From: Maribacter algicola
GTDB lineage: Bacteria; Bacteroidota; Bacteroidia; Flavobacteriales; Flavobacteriaceae
Assembly: GCF_003933245.1 (NCBI RefSeq)
Contig: NZ_QUSX01000002.1
Span: 620,001 to 684,000, forward strand
Reading direction: 5' to 3'
DNA: 64,000 bases
The notes under the pieces were generated by a model. That model was given only the letters and a program-made list of their open reading frames with translations. It was not told the origin of the DNA and searched no databases. A program made the translations under genes and the position numbers. Below are positions 1 through 8,944 of this stretch, one piece after another (the first letter of the stretch is position 1; the number at the start of each line of letters is the position of its first letter).

Positions 1-501
1 CAAATAACTCTTCTCCATTTTAAGCCGGCCGACTTGTGAAACAAAGGCGTTGATTTCGATTCCCTTTAAAAATTGTTTGGCAATGGCTCCGGCCACTACC
101 CTACTGGCGGTCTCACGGGCAGAACTCCTACCACCGCCCCTGTAGTCCCTAAACCCATACTTCTGATCGTAGACATAGTCTGCATGTGAAGGCCTATAAG
201 AATCCTTAATATGGCCATAATCCTGGGATTTCTGGTTGGTATTGTGAATAGCGAAACCTATGGGAGTACCTGTAGTCTCGCCCTCGAATACGCCGGAATA
301 AAACTCGACCGAATCCGGTTCCTTTCGTTGCGTCACAATAGCGGATTGGCCAGGTTTTCGCCTGTCCAAGTCCTTTTGTATCAATGCCAAGTCCAACGTA
401 ATACCGGCTGGACAACCGTCCAGAACCCCACCAATGGCCTTACCGTGAGATTCACCAAAGGTCGTTACCCTAAAAATATTTCCAAAGGAATTGCCAGCCA
501 T
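1..501 (-). CDS. aroC: Chorismate synthase, C-terminal part cut by window edge
   Basis: Converts 5-enolpyruvylshikimate-3-phosphate to chorismate, the last step of the shikimate pathway, in the cytoplasm. The 167 visible residues are the N-terminal half of the family. The start [20 protein letters not shown] matches the conserved chorismate synthase N-terminus. Also visible are the GxPxG-type region ([10 protein letters not shown]), the RRKPGQS flavin/substrate region and the [12 protein letters not shown] signature near residues 130-142. The ATG is at 499-501 (complement) and a TAnnTTTG box lies 26 bases upstream. The C-terminal half lies outside the window. The assignment is firm; completeness cannot be judged. 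Confidence 0.95.
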   Translation of the reverse strand, partial: MAGNSFGNIFRVTTFGESHGKAIGGVLDGCPAGITLDLALIQKDLDRRKPGQSAIVTQRKEPDSVEFYSGVFEGETTGTPIGFAIHNTNQKSQDYGHIKDSYRPSHADYVYDQKYGFRDYRGGGRSSARETASRVVAGAIAKQFLKGIEINAFVSQVGRLKMEKSYL

Positions 502-526
502 AATCGTTTTTGATAATTGATACCTG

Positions 527-534
527 CAAATGTA
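527..534 (-). promoter_or_regulatory. Putative -7 box (TACATTTG) for aroC
   Basis: The minus strand reads TACATTTG, an exact match to the Bacteroidota -7 consensus TAnnTTTG. It implies a start near 523 and a leader of about 21 bases before the aroC ATG. No clear -33 TTG is seen, so this is a moderate call. Confidence 0.4.
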
Positions 535-785
535 AATTTTAAATGCTTTACGGAAAAATATACGACTTCCTTAAACTTAAATTAACCTATTTTTTTGGCA
601 GATAATGATAATTTAACGGTATCCTCATCAATTGATGATACAACGGTTAGTCATCCTATATACCATTAGGTTTAATTTTGTGGTAGTTTATGGAAAGAGA
701 CTCCCAGAAGTATTTTGTATTGAATTCTAAATATTCTAGACTTGGAAGTGATTGAGTATTGGAATATTGAGCTAAATCTAAATTT

Positions 786-1640
786 GTGAAAAAAAGAAAG
801 TTGGAAATTGCCGTTATTTCGGACGTGCATCTAGGTACGTATGATACCTATGCCGATGAACTTCTGGCCTACTTGTGCAGTATCCAGCCCAAAATTCTTA
901 TACTTAACGGTGACATCATCGATATCTGGCAGTTTAAGAAAAGTTACTTTCCCACCTCCCATTTGAACGTTATCAATAGAATTGTTTCCATGGCCTCCAA
1001 GGGCACTGAGGTCCATTATATTAAAGGAAACCACGATGTTGCACCCAAAACCCTTGCCAATATATCCTTGGGAAACATAAAATTCTCACGCAAGCTGGTC
1101 TTGAACTTGGACGGCAAAAGAACCTGGTTTTTTCATGGTGATGTTTTTGATATTCCATGGATCGATGGCAAAAAGGTAGCAAAGCTTGGGAGTTTTGGTT
1201 TCAGTGTGTTGATAAATCTCAACAGACTGAATAACTGGTTCTTAAAAAAACTGCGTAAGGAAAAGTATTCGTTGGTGAAAAAAATCAAGCAGGACGAGAA
1301 AAAGTCCGAAAGGTATATTTCAAACTTTGAGAAAACTGTCATCAATGTAGCCATGCACCATCGATTCGACGCTGTCGTTTGTGGTCATATACACACACCC
1401 AAAAAAGAGCTAATTGAAAAGCGTAACGCCAGGGTAACCTATCTCAACTCCGGCGATTGGGTGGAAAACCTTACAGCCTTGGAATACTCTTTAAAGCGCT
1501 GGAAAATGTACCATTACAAAAACGATAAGCTGTCCCCTTTTTTTATGGACGAAGCTTTAAAGGAGATGAACCTCGATCAGCTTATCGCTTCCATTGAGCT
1601 AAAGGAAGAGCAAAAAAAGATTTCACCCCCACAAGCCTGA
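786..1640 (+). CDS. UDP-2,3-diacylglucosamine diphosphatase-like metallophosphoesterase
   Basis: Calcineurin-like metallophosphoesterase of the LpxH type, which removes UMP from UDP-2,3-diacylglucosamine in lipid A synthesis at the inner membrane face. Metal ligands are visible in order: DVH (13-15), GD (42-43), GNHD (81-84), HGD (117-119) and GHIH (200-203). Length 284 aa fits the LpxH-like group found in Bacteroidota, which is longer than E. coli LpxH (about 240). The start is GTG at 786, with MKKRK then the first beta strand. The gene is convergent with the next one, with no bases between the stop codons. The fold is certain. The exact substrate is inferred; other UDP-sugar or phosphodiester substrates are possible. 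Confidence 0.8.
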   Translation: MKKRKLEIAVISDVHLGTYDTYADELLAYLCSIQPKILILNGDIIDIWQFKKSYFPTSHLNVINRIVSMASKGTEVHYIKGNHDVAPKTLANISLGNIKFSRKLVLNLDGKRTWFFHGDVFDIPWIDGKKVAKLGSFGFSVLINLNRLNNWFLKKLRKEKYSLVKKIKQDEKKSERYISNFEKTVINVAMHHRFDAVVCGHIHTPKKELIEKRNARVTYLNSGDWVENLTALEYSLKRWKMYHYKNDKLSPFFMDEALKEMNLDQLIASIELKEEQKKISPPQA

Positions 1641-4547
1641 TTATTTTAGGGCCTTCGCCAGTATGCTTACCGGGTGTTGGGCTATTCTTTTTGTACCATC
1701 GAATATTTGATGCCTGCAACTGGTACCGTTTGCTGCGATAATGGTGTCCGGTGCCGAATTGTTTATGGCAGGAAACAGTTTCAATCCCCCTACTTTCATA
1801 CTGGTCTCGTAATGCTCCTCCTCGTAACCAAAGGAACCTGCCATACCACAGCAACCAGAAGGTATTATGGTAACCTTGTAATTTTTTGGCAGATTGAGGA
1901 TGTCAAAAGTCACTTTTTGGTTGCTCAACGCCTTTTGATGACAATGGTTATGAATTTTGACATCGGCGGAATCCTCTGTAAACATAGATGCATCTAGTCT
2001 CCCTTCTTGAATCTCCCTGGCCAAAAATTCCTCTATTAATAAACTATTGTTTGCAACACTTTCTGATACTTCCCGATTTTTGCTGAGACGCTTGTACTCA
2101 TCCCTAAAAGACAAAATGGCCGACGGTTCCAAACCAAGTACGGGCCATCCTCGCGAAGCAAAATCAAACAACTTTTCGGAATTCTTTTCTGCCAATTTTT
2201 TGGCCTGTTTCAAAAAACCCTTGGATAGGAAGGTCCTACCGCTTTCCGCGTAAAAGAGCTCCACTTCATAACCAAGGCCAACCAAAAGATCAATGGCATC
2301 CCTACCTACCTCTATATCCAAAAACTTAGTAAATTCATCTATATATAGTACTACTTTCTTATAATTCCTATTCTTTTGTTTATTAGCGCTTTGTAAGTAT
2401 TTATTGAAATTAAAGCTATACACTTTTGGTAACTGTCTTTCCTGGGCAACCCCTGATACCTTTTTGAGGATTCCGCCTAGAAATTTTGACTTATATACCG
2501 CATTGGTCAATCCGGGTACCGCACTGCCCAATTCATTCAAACGGGTATTGTAGGCAAACAGTTTTCCACGTATAGGGTATCCGTTAGATTCTTGATACTG
2601 ATACAAAAACTCTGCTTTCAAGGTAGCTACATCAACATTGCTAGGGCACTCGCTGGCACAGGCCTTACAGCTAAGGCACAAATCGAATACCTCTTTGAGT
2701 TCTTTGCTGTCAAAAGCGTTGGCTTTGTTAGGGTTCGTTAAAAATTCCCGCAGGGCGTTGGCCCTCCCCCTTGTCGTGTCCTTTTCATTTTTAGTTACGT
2801 GATAACTGGGACACATGGCACCATTCATGACATGTGTTTTTCTGCAATCCCCGCTACCATTGCATTTTTCGGCAGCTTTTAATATGCCCTCACTATCCGA
2901 AAAATCCATCAAAGTCTTGATTTCGGGTTCTACCCTGTCAATCTCATACCGAAAGGATTCATCCATAGGATAGGCGTCCACGATCTTCCCCGGGTTGAAA
3001 ATGTTATGCGGGTCAAAATAGGATTTAATTCGTTTTAGCAGTTCGTAATTCTTTTCCCCGATCATGAGTGGCAAAAATTCCGCCCGTACAATTCCATCAC
3101 CATGCTCTCCACTAAAGGAGCCTTTGTATTTCTTTGTGAGTTTGGCGACATCCGTGGTGATTTGCCTAAAAAGGGCCACATCAGGCGATTTTTTAAGATT
3201 GAGAATAGGTCTTAAATGTAGTTCCCCTGCCCCCGCATGGGCATAATAAACGGCACTTTGTCCGTACCCTTTCATAATTTGCGTGAATTCACCAATGAAG
3301 TCCTTTAAATCTTCTACGGCAACCGCGGTATCCTCGATACAGGCCACTGCTTTCATATCCCCCACAATATTACCCAACAGCCCCAAACCGGCTTTACGGA
3401 GTTCTATGGCCTTGTTAATATTTTCACCGAACAATACAGGGCTGGCGTAGCTTAAGCCCGATGATTCAATGGTCGCCATTAGTTTATTGACTTCTGTATC
3501 TAAGGCTTTTTCATCATCGGCACTAACCTGCAACATCAATAGGGCGGCGGGGTCTCCTTCTACAAAGAATCTATTGGCCAATTGTGACCTATTGTTTTTG
3601 GTACAATCCAAAATGACTTTGTCCATCATTTCACACAGTTGCAAGGAGTGTCCCATGACAGGAACGACATCCATTAAGCAGTCCTCCAAGGTATGATAAT
3701 GGGTCACGATCATTGCCGATAGTTTGGGGGGTAAATCATCTAGTTGCAAGGTGATTTCCGTGGTGAATGCAAGGGTGCCCTCGCTGCCACAAAGCAGTTC
3801 ACCCAAATTCAATGTGGGTTTTTCTCCTCCGCATATTTTGGATTTTAAAAGTTCGTCAACCGCGTATCCCGTATTTCTTCTATGGATGGAAGGCTTCGGA
3901 AATTCTTTAATAATCTCGTTACTTATATCATTATTTACCAGTTCTTTAGTTATGTTCTTATAAATAAAAGCTTCAAGTGAGTTCAATTGCTCGATTTCTG
4001 ATATTTCTGAAGTTGTCCTTGCCTTAAATTCCGCCTCACTCCCATCCGAAAGAATCGTTTTTAGGGAAACAATTTTGTCCCTGGTAACCCCATATTGAAT
4101 GGATGTGGTACCCGATGAATTGTTGCCTACCATCCCGCCTATCATACATCGGTTTGAGGTGGAGGTATTGGGACCAAAGAAAAGACCGAACGGTTTTAAA
4201 TAAAGGTTCAGCTCGTCCCTAATGACTCCGGGCTGTACGGTGACCTGTTTTTTGTCCTGATCCAATTGTATTATTTCCGTGAAATATCGTGACACATCCA
4301 CTACAATACCATCTCCTACACATTGACCGGCGAGCGAGGTGCCGGCGGTTCTGGGAATAAGCCCAATTTTATGCTCCGTGGCAAACGTGATTAATTTTTT
4401 GATATCGTCCTTAGACCGGGGAAATGCTACGGCCAACGGGATTTTGCGATAAACCGAGGCATCCGTGGCGTACAAGGTTTTGTACAGATCATCTATTTGG
4501 AGTTCTCCTTCCAACTCCTTTTGTAAATGGGATAATAATAAATTCAA
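1641..4547 (-). CDS. FAD-binding oxidase / 4Fe-4S dehydrogenase fusion (D-lactate or 2-hydroxyacid dehydrogenase-like, YdiJ/GlpC type)
   Basis: A 968-residue two-part flavin/iron-sulfur oxidoreductase. The N-terminal PCMH-type FAD domain has PRTAGTSLAGQ at 65-75 and is followed by a FAD-oxidase C-terminal domain ending near residue 540. Two ferredoxin-like Cys clusters follow, CNGSGDC (about 560) and CLSCKACASECP (about 627), each completed by a later Cys-Pro. The C-terminus has a CCG-type domain with HCHQK (about 869) and GCCGMAG (about 898). This order is that of YdiJ/Dld-like enzymes that oxidise D-2-hydroxyacids and pass electrons to the respiratory chain, probably at the inner membrane. 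The substrate cannot be read from sequence. Convergent with the LpxH-like gene; the start is ATG at 4547. Confidence 0.85.
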   Translation of the reverse strand: MNLLLSHLQKELEGELQIDDLYKTLYATDASVYRKIPLAVAFPRSKDDIKKLITFATEHKIGLIPRTAGTSLAGQCVGDGIVVDVSRYFTEIIQLDQDKKQVTVQPGVIRDELNLYLKPFGLFFGPNTSTSNRCMIGGMVGNNSSGTTSIQYGVTRDKIVSLKTILSDGSEAEFKARTTSEISEIEQLNSLEAFIYKNITKELVNNDISNEIIKEFPKPSIHRRNTGYAVDELLKSKICGGEKPTLNLGELLCGSEGTLAFTTEITLQLDDLPPKLSAMIVTHYHTLEDCLMDVVPVMGHSLQLCEMMDKVILDCTKNNRSQLANRFFVEGDPAALLMLQVSADDEKALDTEVNKLMATIESSGLSYASPVLFGENINKAIELRKAGLGLLGNIVGDMKAVACIEDTAVAVEDLKDFIGEFTQIMKGYGQSAVYYAHAGAGELHLRPILNLKKSPDVALFRQITTDVAKLTKKYKGSFSGEHGDGIVRAEFLPLMIGEKNYELLKRIKSYFDPHNIFNPGKIVDAYPMDESFRYEIDRVEPEIKTLMDFSDSEGILKAAEKCNGSGDCRKTHVMNGAMCPSYHVTKNEKDTTRGRANALREFLTNPNKANAFDSKELKEVFDLCLSCKACASECPSNVDVATLKAEFLYQYQESNGYPIRGKLFAYNTRLNELGSAVPGLTNAVYKSKFLGGILKKVSGVAQERQLPKVYSFNFNKYLQSANKQKNRNYKKVVLYIDEFTKFLDIEVGRDAIDLLVGLGYEVELFYAESGRTFLSKGFLKQAKKLAEKNSEKLFDFASRGWPVLGLEPSAILSFRDEYKRLSKNREVSESVANNSLLIEEFLAREIQEGRLDASMFTEDSADVKIHNHCHQKALSNQKVTFDILNLPKNYKVTIIPSGCCGMAGSFGYEEEHYETSMKVGGLKLFPAINNSAPDTIIAANGTSCRHQIFDGTKRIAQHPVSILAKALK

Positions 4548-4572
4548 GGTAGCACAATTTTGACAGCTAAAT

Positions 4573-4617
4573 TAAGTTTTATTGTGTGAGCAACATACAC
4601 AAGAATGTTGCTTTTTG
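4573..4617 (+). promoter_or_regulatory. Leader region with stem-loop upstream of the beta-barrel gene
   Basis: A near-match -7 box (TAAGTTTT, one mismatch) at 4573-4580 is followed by an 8-bp inverted repeat, AGCAACAT (4589-4596) and ATGTTGCT (4605-4612), then TTTTG. The hairpin lies in the inferred 5' leader of the gene at 4643. It resembles a weak intrinsic terminator or attenuator, but could simply stabilise the mRNA. Confidence 0.35.
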
Positions 4618-4642
4618 TTATTAATCAAAAAATCTAGAATAC

Positions 4643-5137
4643 ATGAAAGTCTTAAAAATTTTATTCTTTTTCTCATTAGTTGGAACCGTTTCAATGAACG
4701 CTCAAGAAATTTCTGAACACGCCCTTGGATTGCGCTTGGGTGATAGTGATGGTTTTGGGGCTGAAATTTCTTATCAGAAATCCATCGGCAGAAGCAACCG
4801 TGTGGAGTTTGACCTGGGTTGGAGAGATAGTAGAACCTATGATGCTTTTAAATTGGCCGCACTTTACCAATGGGTAAGACCTATTGAAGGTGGGTTTAAT
4901 TGGTATTATGGTGTAGGTGGCGGTTTAGGAAGTGTGGACTTTCCCAATATCCCCGGCTTTGATGATGAAGGCGGACTCTTCGTTTTTGCCGCTGGTGATA
5001 TAGGTGTGGAGTATAAATTTGATATTCCTTTGTTGTTATCATTGGATTTTAGGCCGGAAATTGGCGTAATTGGATACGATGGTTTCTCCGATAATTTTGA
5101 TTTCGATATTGGGCTTGGTGTACGCTACACCTTTTAA
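4643..5137 (+). CDS. Small outer-membrane beta-barrel-like protein
   Basis: A 164-residue protein with a Sec signal peptide (residues 1 to about 20, ending near SMNAQ). The mature part alternates aromatic and polar residues in short strands (for example VEFDLGWRDS, FNWYYGVGGGLG) and ends in a terminal aromatic, GVRYTF, as outer-membrane beta-barrels do. It probably forms a small barrel of about eight strands. No known function is recognised. It is transcribed alone and followed by a strong intrinsic terminator. The ATG start is supported by the signal peptide. Confidence 0.7.
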   Translation: MKVLKILFFFSLVGTVSMNAQEISEHALGLRLGDSDGFGAEISYQKSIGRSNRVEFDLGWRDSRTYDAFKLAALYQWVRPIEGGFNWYYGVGGGLGSVDFPNIPGFDDEGGLFVFAAGDIGVEYKFDIPLLLSLDFRPEIGVIGYDGFSDNFDFDIGLGVRYTF

Positions 5138-5160
5138 AGGCAAAACCTCGAATAATTTAA

Positions 5161-5197
5161 AAAGGCCCTTCAAGATATTTTTGAAGGGCCTTTTTTT
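5161..5197 (+). terminator. Intrinsic terminator
   Basis: Thirteen-bp perfect stem (5161-5173 with 5181-5193), a 7-base loop, and a run of seven T at 5191-5197. It ends the beta-barrel gene. Confidence 0.9.
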
Positions 5198-5214
5198 ATC
5201 CTATGGGATAATAG

Positions 5215-5222
5215 TACATTTG
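5215..5222 (+). promoter_or_regulatory. Putative -7 box (TACATTTG) for the TlpA-like gene
   Basis: TACATTTG matches TAnnTTTG exactly and lies 20 bases before the ATG at 5243. The -33 position falls in the T tract of the preceding terminator. Confidence 0.45.
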
Positions 5223-5242
5223 TTTTTTACTAAAAATAGAAT

Positions 5243-6376
5243 ATGAGAAGTTTATTGTTTTTTTCGCTATGTGCCATGGCACTAAGTAGTTGTAACCAAG
5301 CAAAGGATGGCTACACCATCAATGGGTCCTTACGGGGAGATTTGGAAGATGGAACTCAAGTTTTTTTAAAGACCATAGGTGAGGGAAATCAACCTGTAGA
5401 AGTGGACACCACTACCATTACGCAGGGTAAATTTGAATTTTCTGGGATAGCGGAGAAACCGGAGCTATATTACATTTTTGTGGATAAGGTCAAAGGCTAT
5501 ACCGCCGTGATTCTTGAAAATGGCGATATTGATTTTGAGGCTTCCATTGATAGCCTTGGCTTTGCAGAAATTGGAGGAACGCCACAAAATGACTCCTTCT
5601 CTAATTACATGGAAGAATCCCGAAAAATTTCACTTCGGCAGAAGTCTATTCAAGAGGACTTGCAACGAGCCACAACCTCGGGGGGAAGTCCTGAAAGCAT
5701 CGCAGCATTAAGAGACGAAATGCAGGAACTCATTGAGGAATACCAAGGGTTTGAAACGAAATTTGTTTCGGAGAATCCCAATGCCTTGATTTCCGCATTG
5801 CTTTTGGAGCGGTCCATAAGTACAAAGACCATTGAATCATCCAAAGCACAGGAACTATATGATGCTTTTTCGGCTGAAATCAAGGATTCCAAACCGGGAC
5901 AACGAATTTTGGATTTGTTGGAACGGCTTAAAGCATCCGAAGAAGCCGATAAGAATACCTCCATTGGTGCAACGGCACCCAATTTCTCAGGTCCAAATCC
6001 CAATGGGGAAACCTTGGAGCTCAAAAATTTATTGGGAAAGGCTACCTTGGTGGATTTTTGGGCCGCTTGGTGCCGACCTTGCAGGGCCGAAAACCCAAAT
6101 ATTGTTTCGGTTTATAAAAAATACCATGATAAGGGCTTGAACATCGTTGGAGTTTCTTTGGATAGAACAGCAGATGCTTGGAAAAAAGCCATTGAGGACG
6201 ACGGATTGGATTGGAACCATATCTCCAATATAGCCTATTTTGACGATGAGATAGCCAAGCTATACAATGTTGACGCCATTCCGGCGGCATTTCTGTTGGA
6301 TGAAAATGGTGTTATCGTTGCCAAAAATTTACGTGGCCCTGCCTTGGAACAGAAGGTGGCTGAACTACTGAACTAA
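5243..6376 (+). CDS. DUF4369 / TlpA-like thioredoxin lipoprotein
   Basis: A 377-residue envelope lipoprotein: signal peptide with the lipobox-like ALSSC (Cys 16), a DUF4369-like beta domain (about 25-120), a helical linker (about 120-235) and a C-terminal TlpA/AhpC-type thioredoxin domain (about 240-377). The active site WAAWCRPC near residue 275 keeps the CxxC redox pair. Such proteins reduce or rearrange disulfides in the periplasm, anchored to a membrane. A cis-Pro equivalent is seen in DAIPAAFL. It stands alone between two terminators. The specific partner is unknown. Confidence 0.85.
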   Translation: MRSLLFFSLCAMALSSCNQAKDGYTINGSLRGDLEDGTQVFLKTIGEGNQPVEVDTTTITQGKFEFSGIAEKPELYYIFVDKVKGYTAVILENGDIDFEASIDSLGFAEIGGTPQNDSFSNYMEESRKISLRQKSIQEDLQRATTSGGSPESIAALRDEMQELIEEYQGFETKFVSENPNALISALLLERSISTKTIESSKAQELYDAFSAEIKDSKPGQRILDLLERLKASEEADKNTSIGATAPNFSGPNPNGETLELKNLLGKATLVDFWAAWCRPCRAENPNIVSVYKKYHDKGLNIVGVSLDRTADAWKKAIEDDGLDWNHISNIAYFDDEIAKLYNVDAIPAAFLLDENGVIVAKNLRGPALEQKVAELLN

Positions 6377-6397
6377 AGAATTTTTTATACAAATAAG

Positions 6398-6429
6398 AAA
6401 GGCCAAACAATGATGTTTGGCCTTTTTTT
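6398..6429 (+). terminator. Intrinsic terminator
   Basis: Twelve-bp stem (6398-6409 with 6414-6425), 4-base loop ATGA and seven T. It lies between convergent genes. The minus-strand side is also fairly T-rich, so it may serve both. Confidence 0.85.
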
Positions 6430-6446
6430 ATTTTCTGGTTTTGTTT

Positions 6447-8099
6447 TTAAAACTTGTCCTTGACATCCAAAAACGTGCCAGTTACGGTCGTTTCACCAGT
6501 TCTGTTTACGGTACCAAAGATGTTCACTGCGTTGTTTTCGCCAATGAATTCGATAGATGCTCCATCTTCCAAATTCAAATCCCCGTAAATGGTAAGGTTA
6601 CCCTCTATTCTAAGAGTAGCACCTGATTTTACGGTTACATCACCTCTTCTAGAGTTTCTGGCCACAGCCAGATGTCCGTTCATCTCAAATAGCGCATTTT
6701 CGTGTATCACCAGTTGATTTCTTACTGTCCATGAACCACACAGTAAAAGTTCACCATAAACATCAAAATCAAAAAAACGTTTTGAGCCTCTATAGCTTTC
6801 GATAGATCCTGGGCCAACATTCAAATTTGAACTGCCCGAGTATCCACTTAAGTTGGAGCATCTAGCCACCAAACTTTCATCAGGTCTATTCAATTTGATG
6901 ATCTGCAACCCCTCTAAGCCCGAGGCGGCGAAAATATAATCGTCTTTGGAAGTCACAAAGTTGATGGAGCCTTCCAATTGGATGATACCCACCAAACTGG
7001 TATCGGCATTTTCCTTGTCTTCGGATAGGCAAAGTCCCGCACCACCATTTGCCATTAATAATACATTTTCATTGGTGGCCACCGCGTTTGTAACGACATC
7101 TGCATCGTCCACGGTTTCAGGGTTTAATAAAATAGGAATGTATTCCACAAAGTCACCCGTACTTCCATTATACACTCCCGCTCCTTTCGAACCTTCGGAA
7201 ACAATAACGTTCTCTCCGTAAAAATCAAGTGTTCTTTTGGTATTTACTCCAAAATCGGAATCTATCGAAATGTCCTTGATAGTGTTCAGGCTCTGGTCCA
7301 AAATGGAAACACCGGCACTTGCGTCCAACACGGCAATATTGGATTCGTTTGCTGCTACGGCCCTTAAATCGGCATACGGAGCTTCTACAACCGTACTTAA
7401 ATCTGATTTGTTATATACCCTAACAAATCCCTCTTGGCCACTAGTAACGATTACTTTATCTGATACTACTTCAACATCCGTAGCATTGTAGCCATCTTGG
7501 AATCCATAGGTTATGCCTGCATCCAAATCAAAACGACCATCCGGTGCGTAGATTTTGGCCACAAAGGAATTAGCTGTTGCCGTAACCGAAAGCTCGGAAT
7601 CTACACCCCCCGCCAAATATACATAGCCATTATCATAAGCAATGGCGTTTAGGTCGGCATTCGTATAGTACAATCTAGATGTAACCCTTGGGTTTCTTGG
7701 GTTTTTTACATTGATGATATCCACGGCCCCCACAAAACTGGCATCCACCGTGTTATAGGATACATAGGCATAGTCCCCATCTACTACTACATGGGATGCT
7801 GTTAGGTTCTCGCCTCCCTGAAAGGAAGGGACATCTACCTGCGCCACCAAGGTCAAGGGATAGTCGCCTGCAGGCTGTGCTTTTGCGCTGGAGGCGTATT
7901 TACCTGTAATGGTAGCTTCGTCCAAGATATCGAGTACGCCGGCTTTGTCATATATAACACTATTCTCTAAAAGTGTTTCGTTGGACTCCAACCTTAAATT
8001 GTCCTTATTATTGGGATCTTCATATACGGTTGTTTCATCGCTACAGGAAAAGAACAGTGCAGTTATTGCAGTGATTAAAATGGGGAATCTTCTTAACAT
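6447..8099 (-). CDS. LVIVD-type beta-propeller lipoprotein
   Basis: A 550-residue surface or periplasmic lipoprotein with signal peptide and lipobox (FFSCSDE, Cys 19). Residues of about 80 to 420 are repeated units of the LVIVD type (DYAYVSYN, GAVDIINVKNPRNP, GYVYLAGG, LEGLQIIKLN), which fold as a beta-propeller. The last 130 residues change character: short regular repeats such as GDVTVKSGATLRIEG and GDLNLEDGASIEFIG suggest a small right-handed beta-helix. There is no typical type IX sorting tail. Function unknown; a role in binding or display at the cell surface is a guess. Confidence 0.75.
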   Translation of the reverse strand: MLRRFPILITAITALFFSCSDETTVYEDPNNKDNLRLESNETLLENSVIYDKAGVLDILDEATITGKYASSAKAQPAGDYPLTLVAQVDVPSFQGGENLTASHVVVDGDYAYVSYNTVDASFVGAVDIINVKNPRNPRVTSRLYYTNADLNAIAYDNGYVYLAGGVDSELSVTATANSFVAKIYAPDGRFDLDAGITYGFQDGYNATDVEVVSDKVIVTSGQEGFVRVYNKSDLSTVVEAPYADLRAVAANESNIAVLDASAGVSILDQSLNTIKDISIDSDFGVNTKRTLDFYGENVIVSEGSKGAGVYNGSTGDFVEYIPILLNPETVDDADVVTNAVATNENVLLMANGGAGLCLSEDKENADTSLVGIIQLEGSINFVTSKDDYIFAASGLEGLQIIKLNRPDESLVARCSNLSGYSGSSNLNVGPGSIESYRGSKRFFDFDVYGELLLCGSWTVRNQLVIHENALFEMNGHLAVARNSRRGDVTVKSGATLRIEGNLTIYGDLNLEDGASIEFIGENNAVNIFGTVNRTGETTVTGTFLDVKDKF

Positions 8100-8232
8100 C
8101 GGTAAAGGATTTGGTTTTTATTCAGTCCCTTAACAACGAACCGACCCCCTTTTCCTTATGATTTCACTGTGTTTTTCGATAAACTGCAAGAAAAAAACTA
8201 TAAAAAGAAATTTATTGTAGGAATAATATTAC

Positions 8233-8886
8233 TTAATTCAATTTTCCCAATTTAGCCAGCACAAAAAGTAGAATAATGGGTATTGCCAATAATATGACCA
8301 TAAGCGTATCTGTTCCCAGAAGACTGGGCATGAAAATGAGCGTAATCAAATAACCACCTACCGCACCACCAAAGTGAGCAGTATGCCCAATATTGCCCAA
8401 ACGGCTTTTCATACCATAGATGGAATACAACAAATACCCAATGCCCAGCACATAGGCCGGAATAGGTATGGGAATGAACATGAGGTAAAGACTATCATTT
8501 GGTTGCAGCAGTATAGCCGAGTAGAGAATTCCAGTTACGGCACCACTGGCTCCAACAGCACTGTAGTAAGGTTCGTCCTTATGGAACAACAAGGCTAAAA
8601 GACTACCTGCCAAAAGGCTTATAAAGTAAATGATAATGAATTTACCCTGACCAAACCAACCAATGACCACATCGGCAAAAAAATACAAGGTGAACATATT
8701 GAAAAATAAATGGGCAATGTCCACATGTAAAAAGCCCGATGTAAGCATTCTTTCCTTTTGACCACTTTTTATGGCGCCAATACTGAATTTATATCGGTCA
8801 AAAAAATAAGTATCATTAAAGCCTTTGAGGGAAACCATGATGTTCGCCGCAATAACGGCTATGGTGGCGATGTCCAGGTTGTACAT
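8233..8886 (-). CDS. Rhomboid family intramembrane serine protease
   Basis: A 217-residue polytopic membrane protein with about six hydrophobic helices. The catalytic dyad is visible: Ser in GASG (about residue 113) and His in HFGGAVGG (about residue 170). An early HxxxN-like segment (HLFFNM) matches the oxyanion-hole helix of the family. It cleaves transmembrane segments of substrate proteins; the substrates are unknown. It is transcribed divergently from the acyltransferase gene across a short spacer that carries a palindromic promoter. Confidence 0.9.
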   Translation of the reverse strand: MYNLDIATIAVIAANIMVSLKGFNDTYFFDRYKFSIGAIKSGQKERMLTSGFLHVDIAHLFFNMFTLYFFADVVIGWFGQGKFIIIYFISLLAGSLLALLFHKDEPYYSAVGASGAVTGILYSAILLQPNDSLYLMFIPIPIPAYVLGIGYLLYSIYGMKSRLGNIGHTAHFGGAVGGYLITLIFMPSLLGTDTLMVILLAIPIILLFVLAKLGKLN

Positions 8887-8908
8887 ATAAATTCATTATT
8901 AATGCTTT

Positions 8909-8926
8909 CAAATATAGCTATATTTG
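8909..8926. promoter_or_regulatory. Palindromic divergent promoter with back-to-back -7 boxes
   Basis: The 18-bp perfect palindrome CAAATATAGCTATATTTG holds one TATATTTG -7 box on each strand, two bases apart. The plus-strand box predicts a start near 8930, 15 bases before the ATG at 8945. The minus-strand box predicts a start near 8905, 19 bases before the rhomboid ATG at 8886. It also excludes the TTG at 8924 as a start, because that lies inside the box. Confidence 0.55.
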
Positions 8927-8944
8927 CCCAGTATAATAGAAGGC

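Noticed and set aside
206..513. Two overlapping ORFs (211-513 plus and 206-415 minus) inside aroC
   Set aside because: They are frame shadows of chorismate synthase, whose third frame gives a conserved protein over the same bases.
779..786. TAAATTTG box ending on the first base of the GTG start of the LpxH-like gene
   Set aside because: As a -7 box it would start transcription inside the gene. An upstream TAATTTTG at 673-680 is a better candidate.
8924..8944. Upstream TTG start for the acyltransferase
   Set aside because: It is inside the TATATTTG -7 box, so it would not be in the mRNA.
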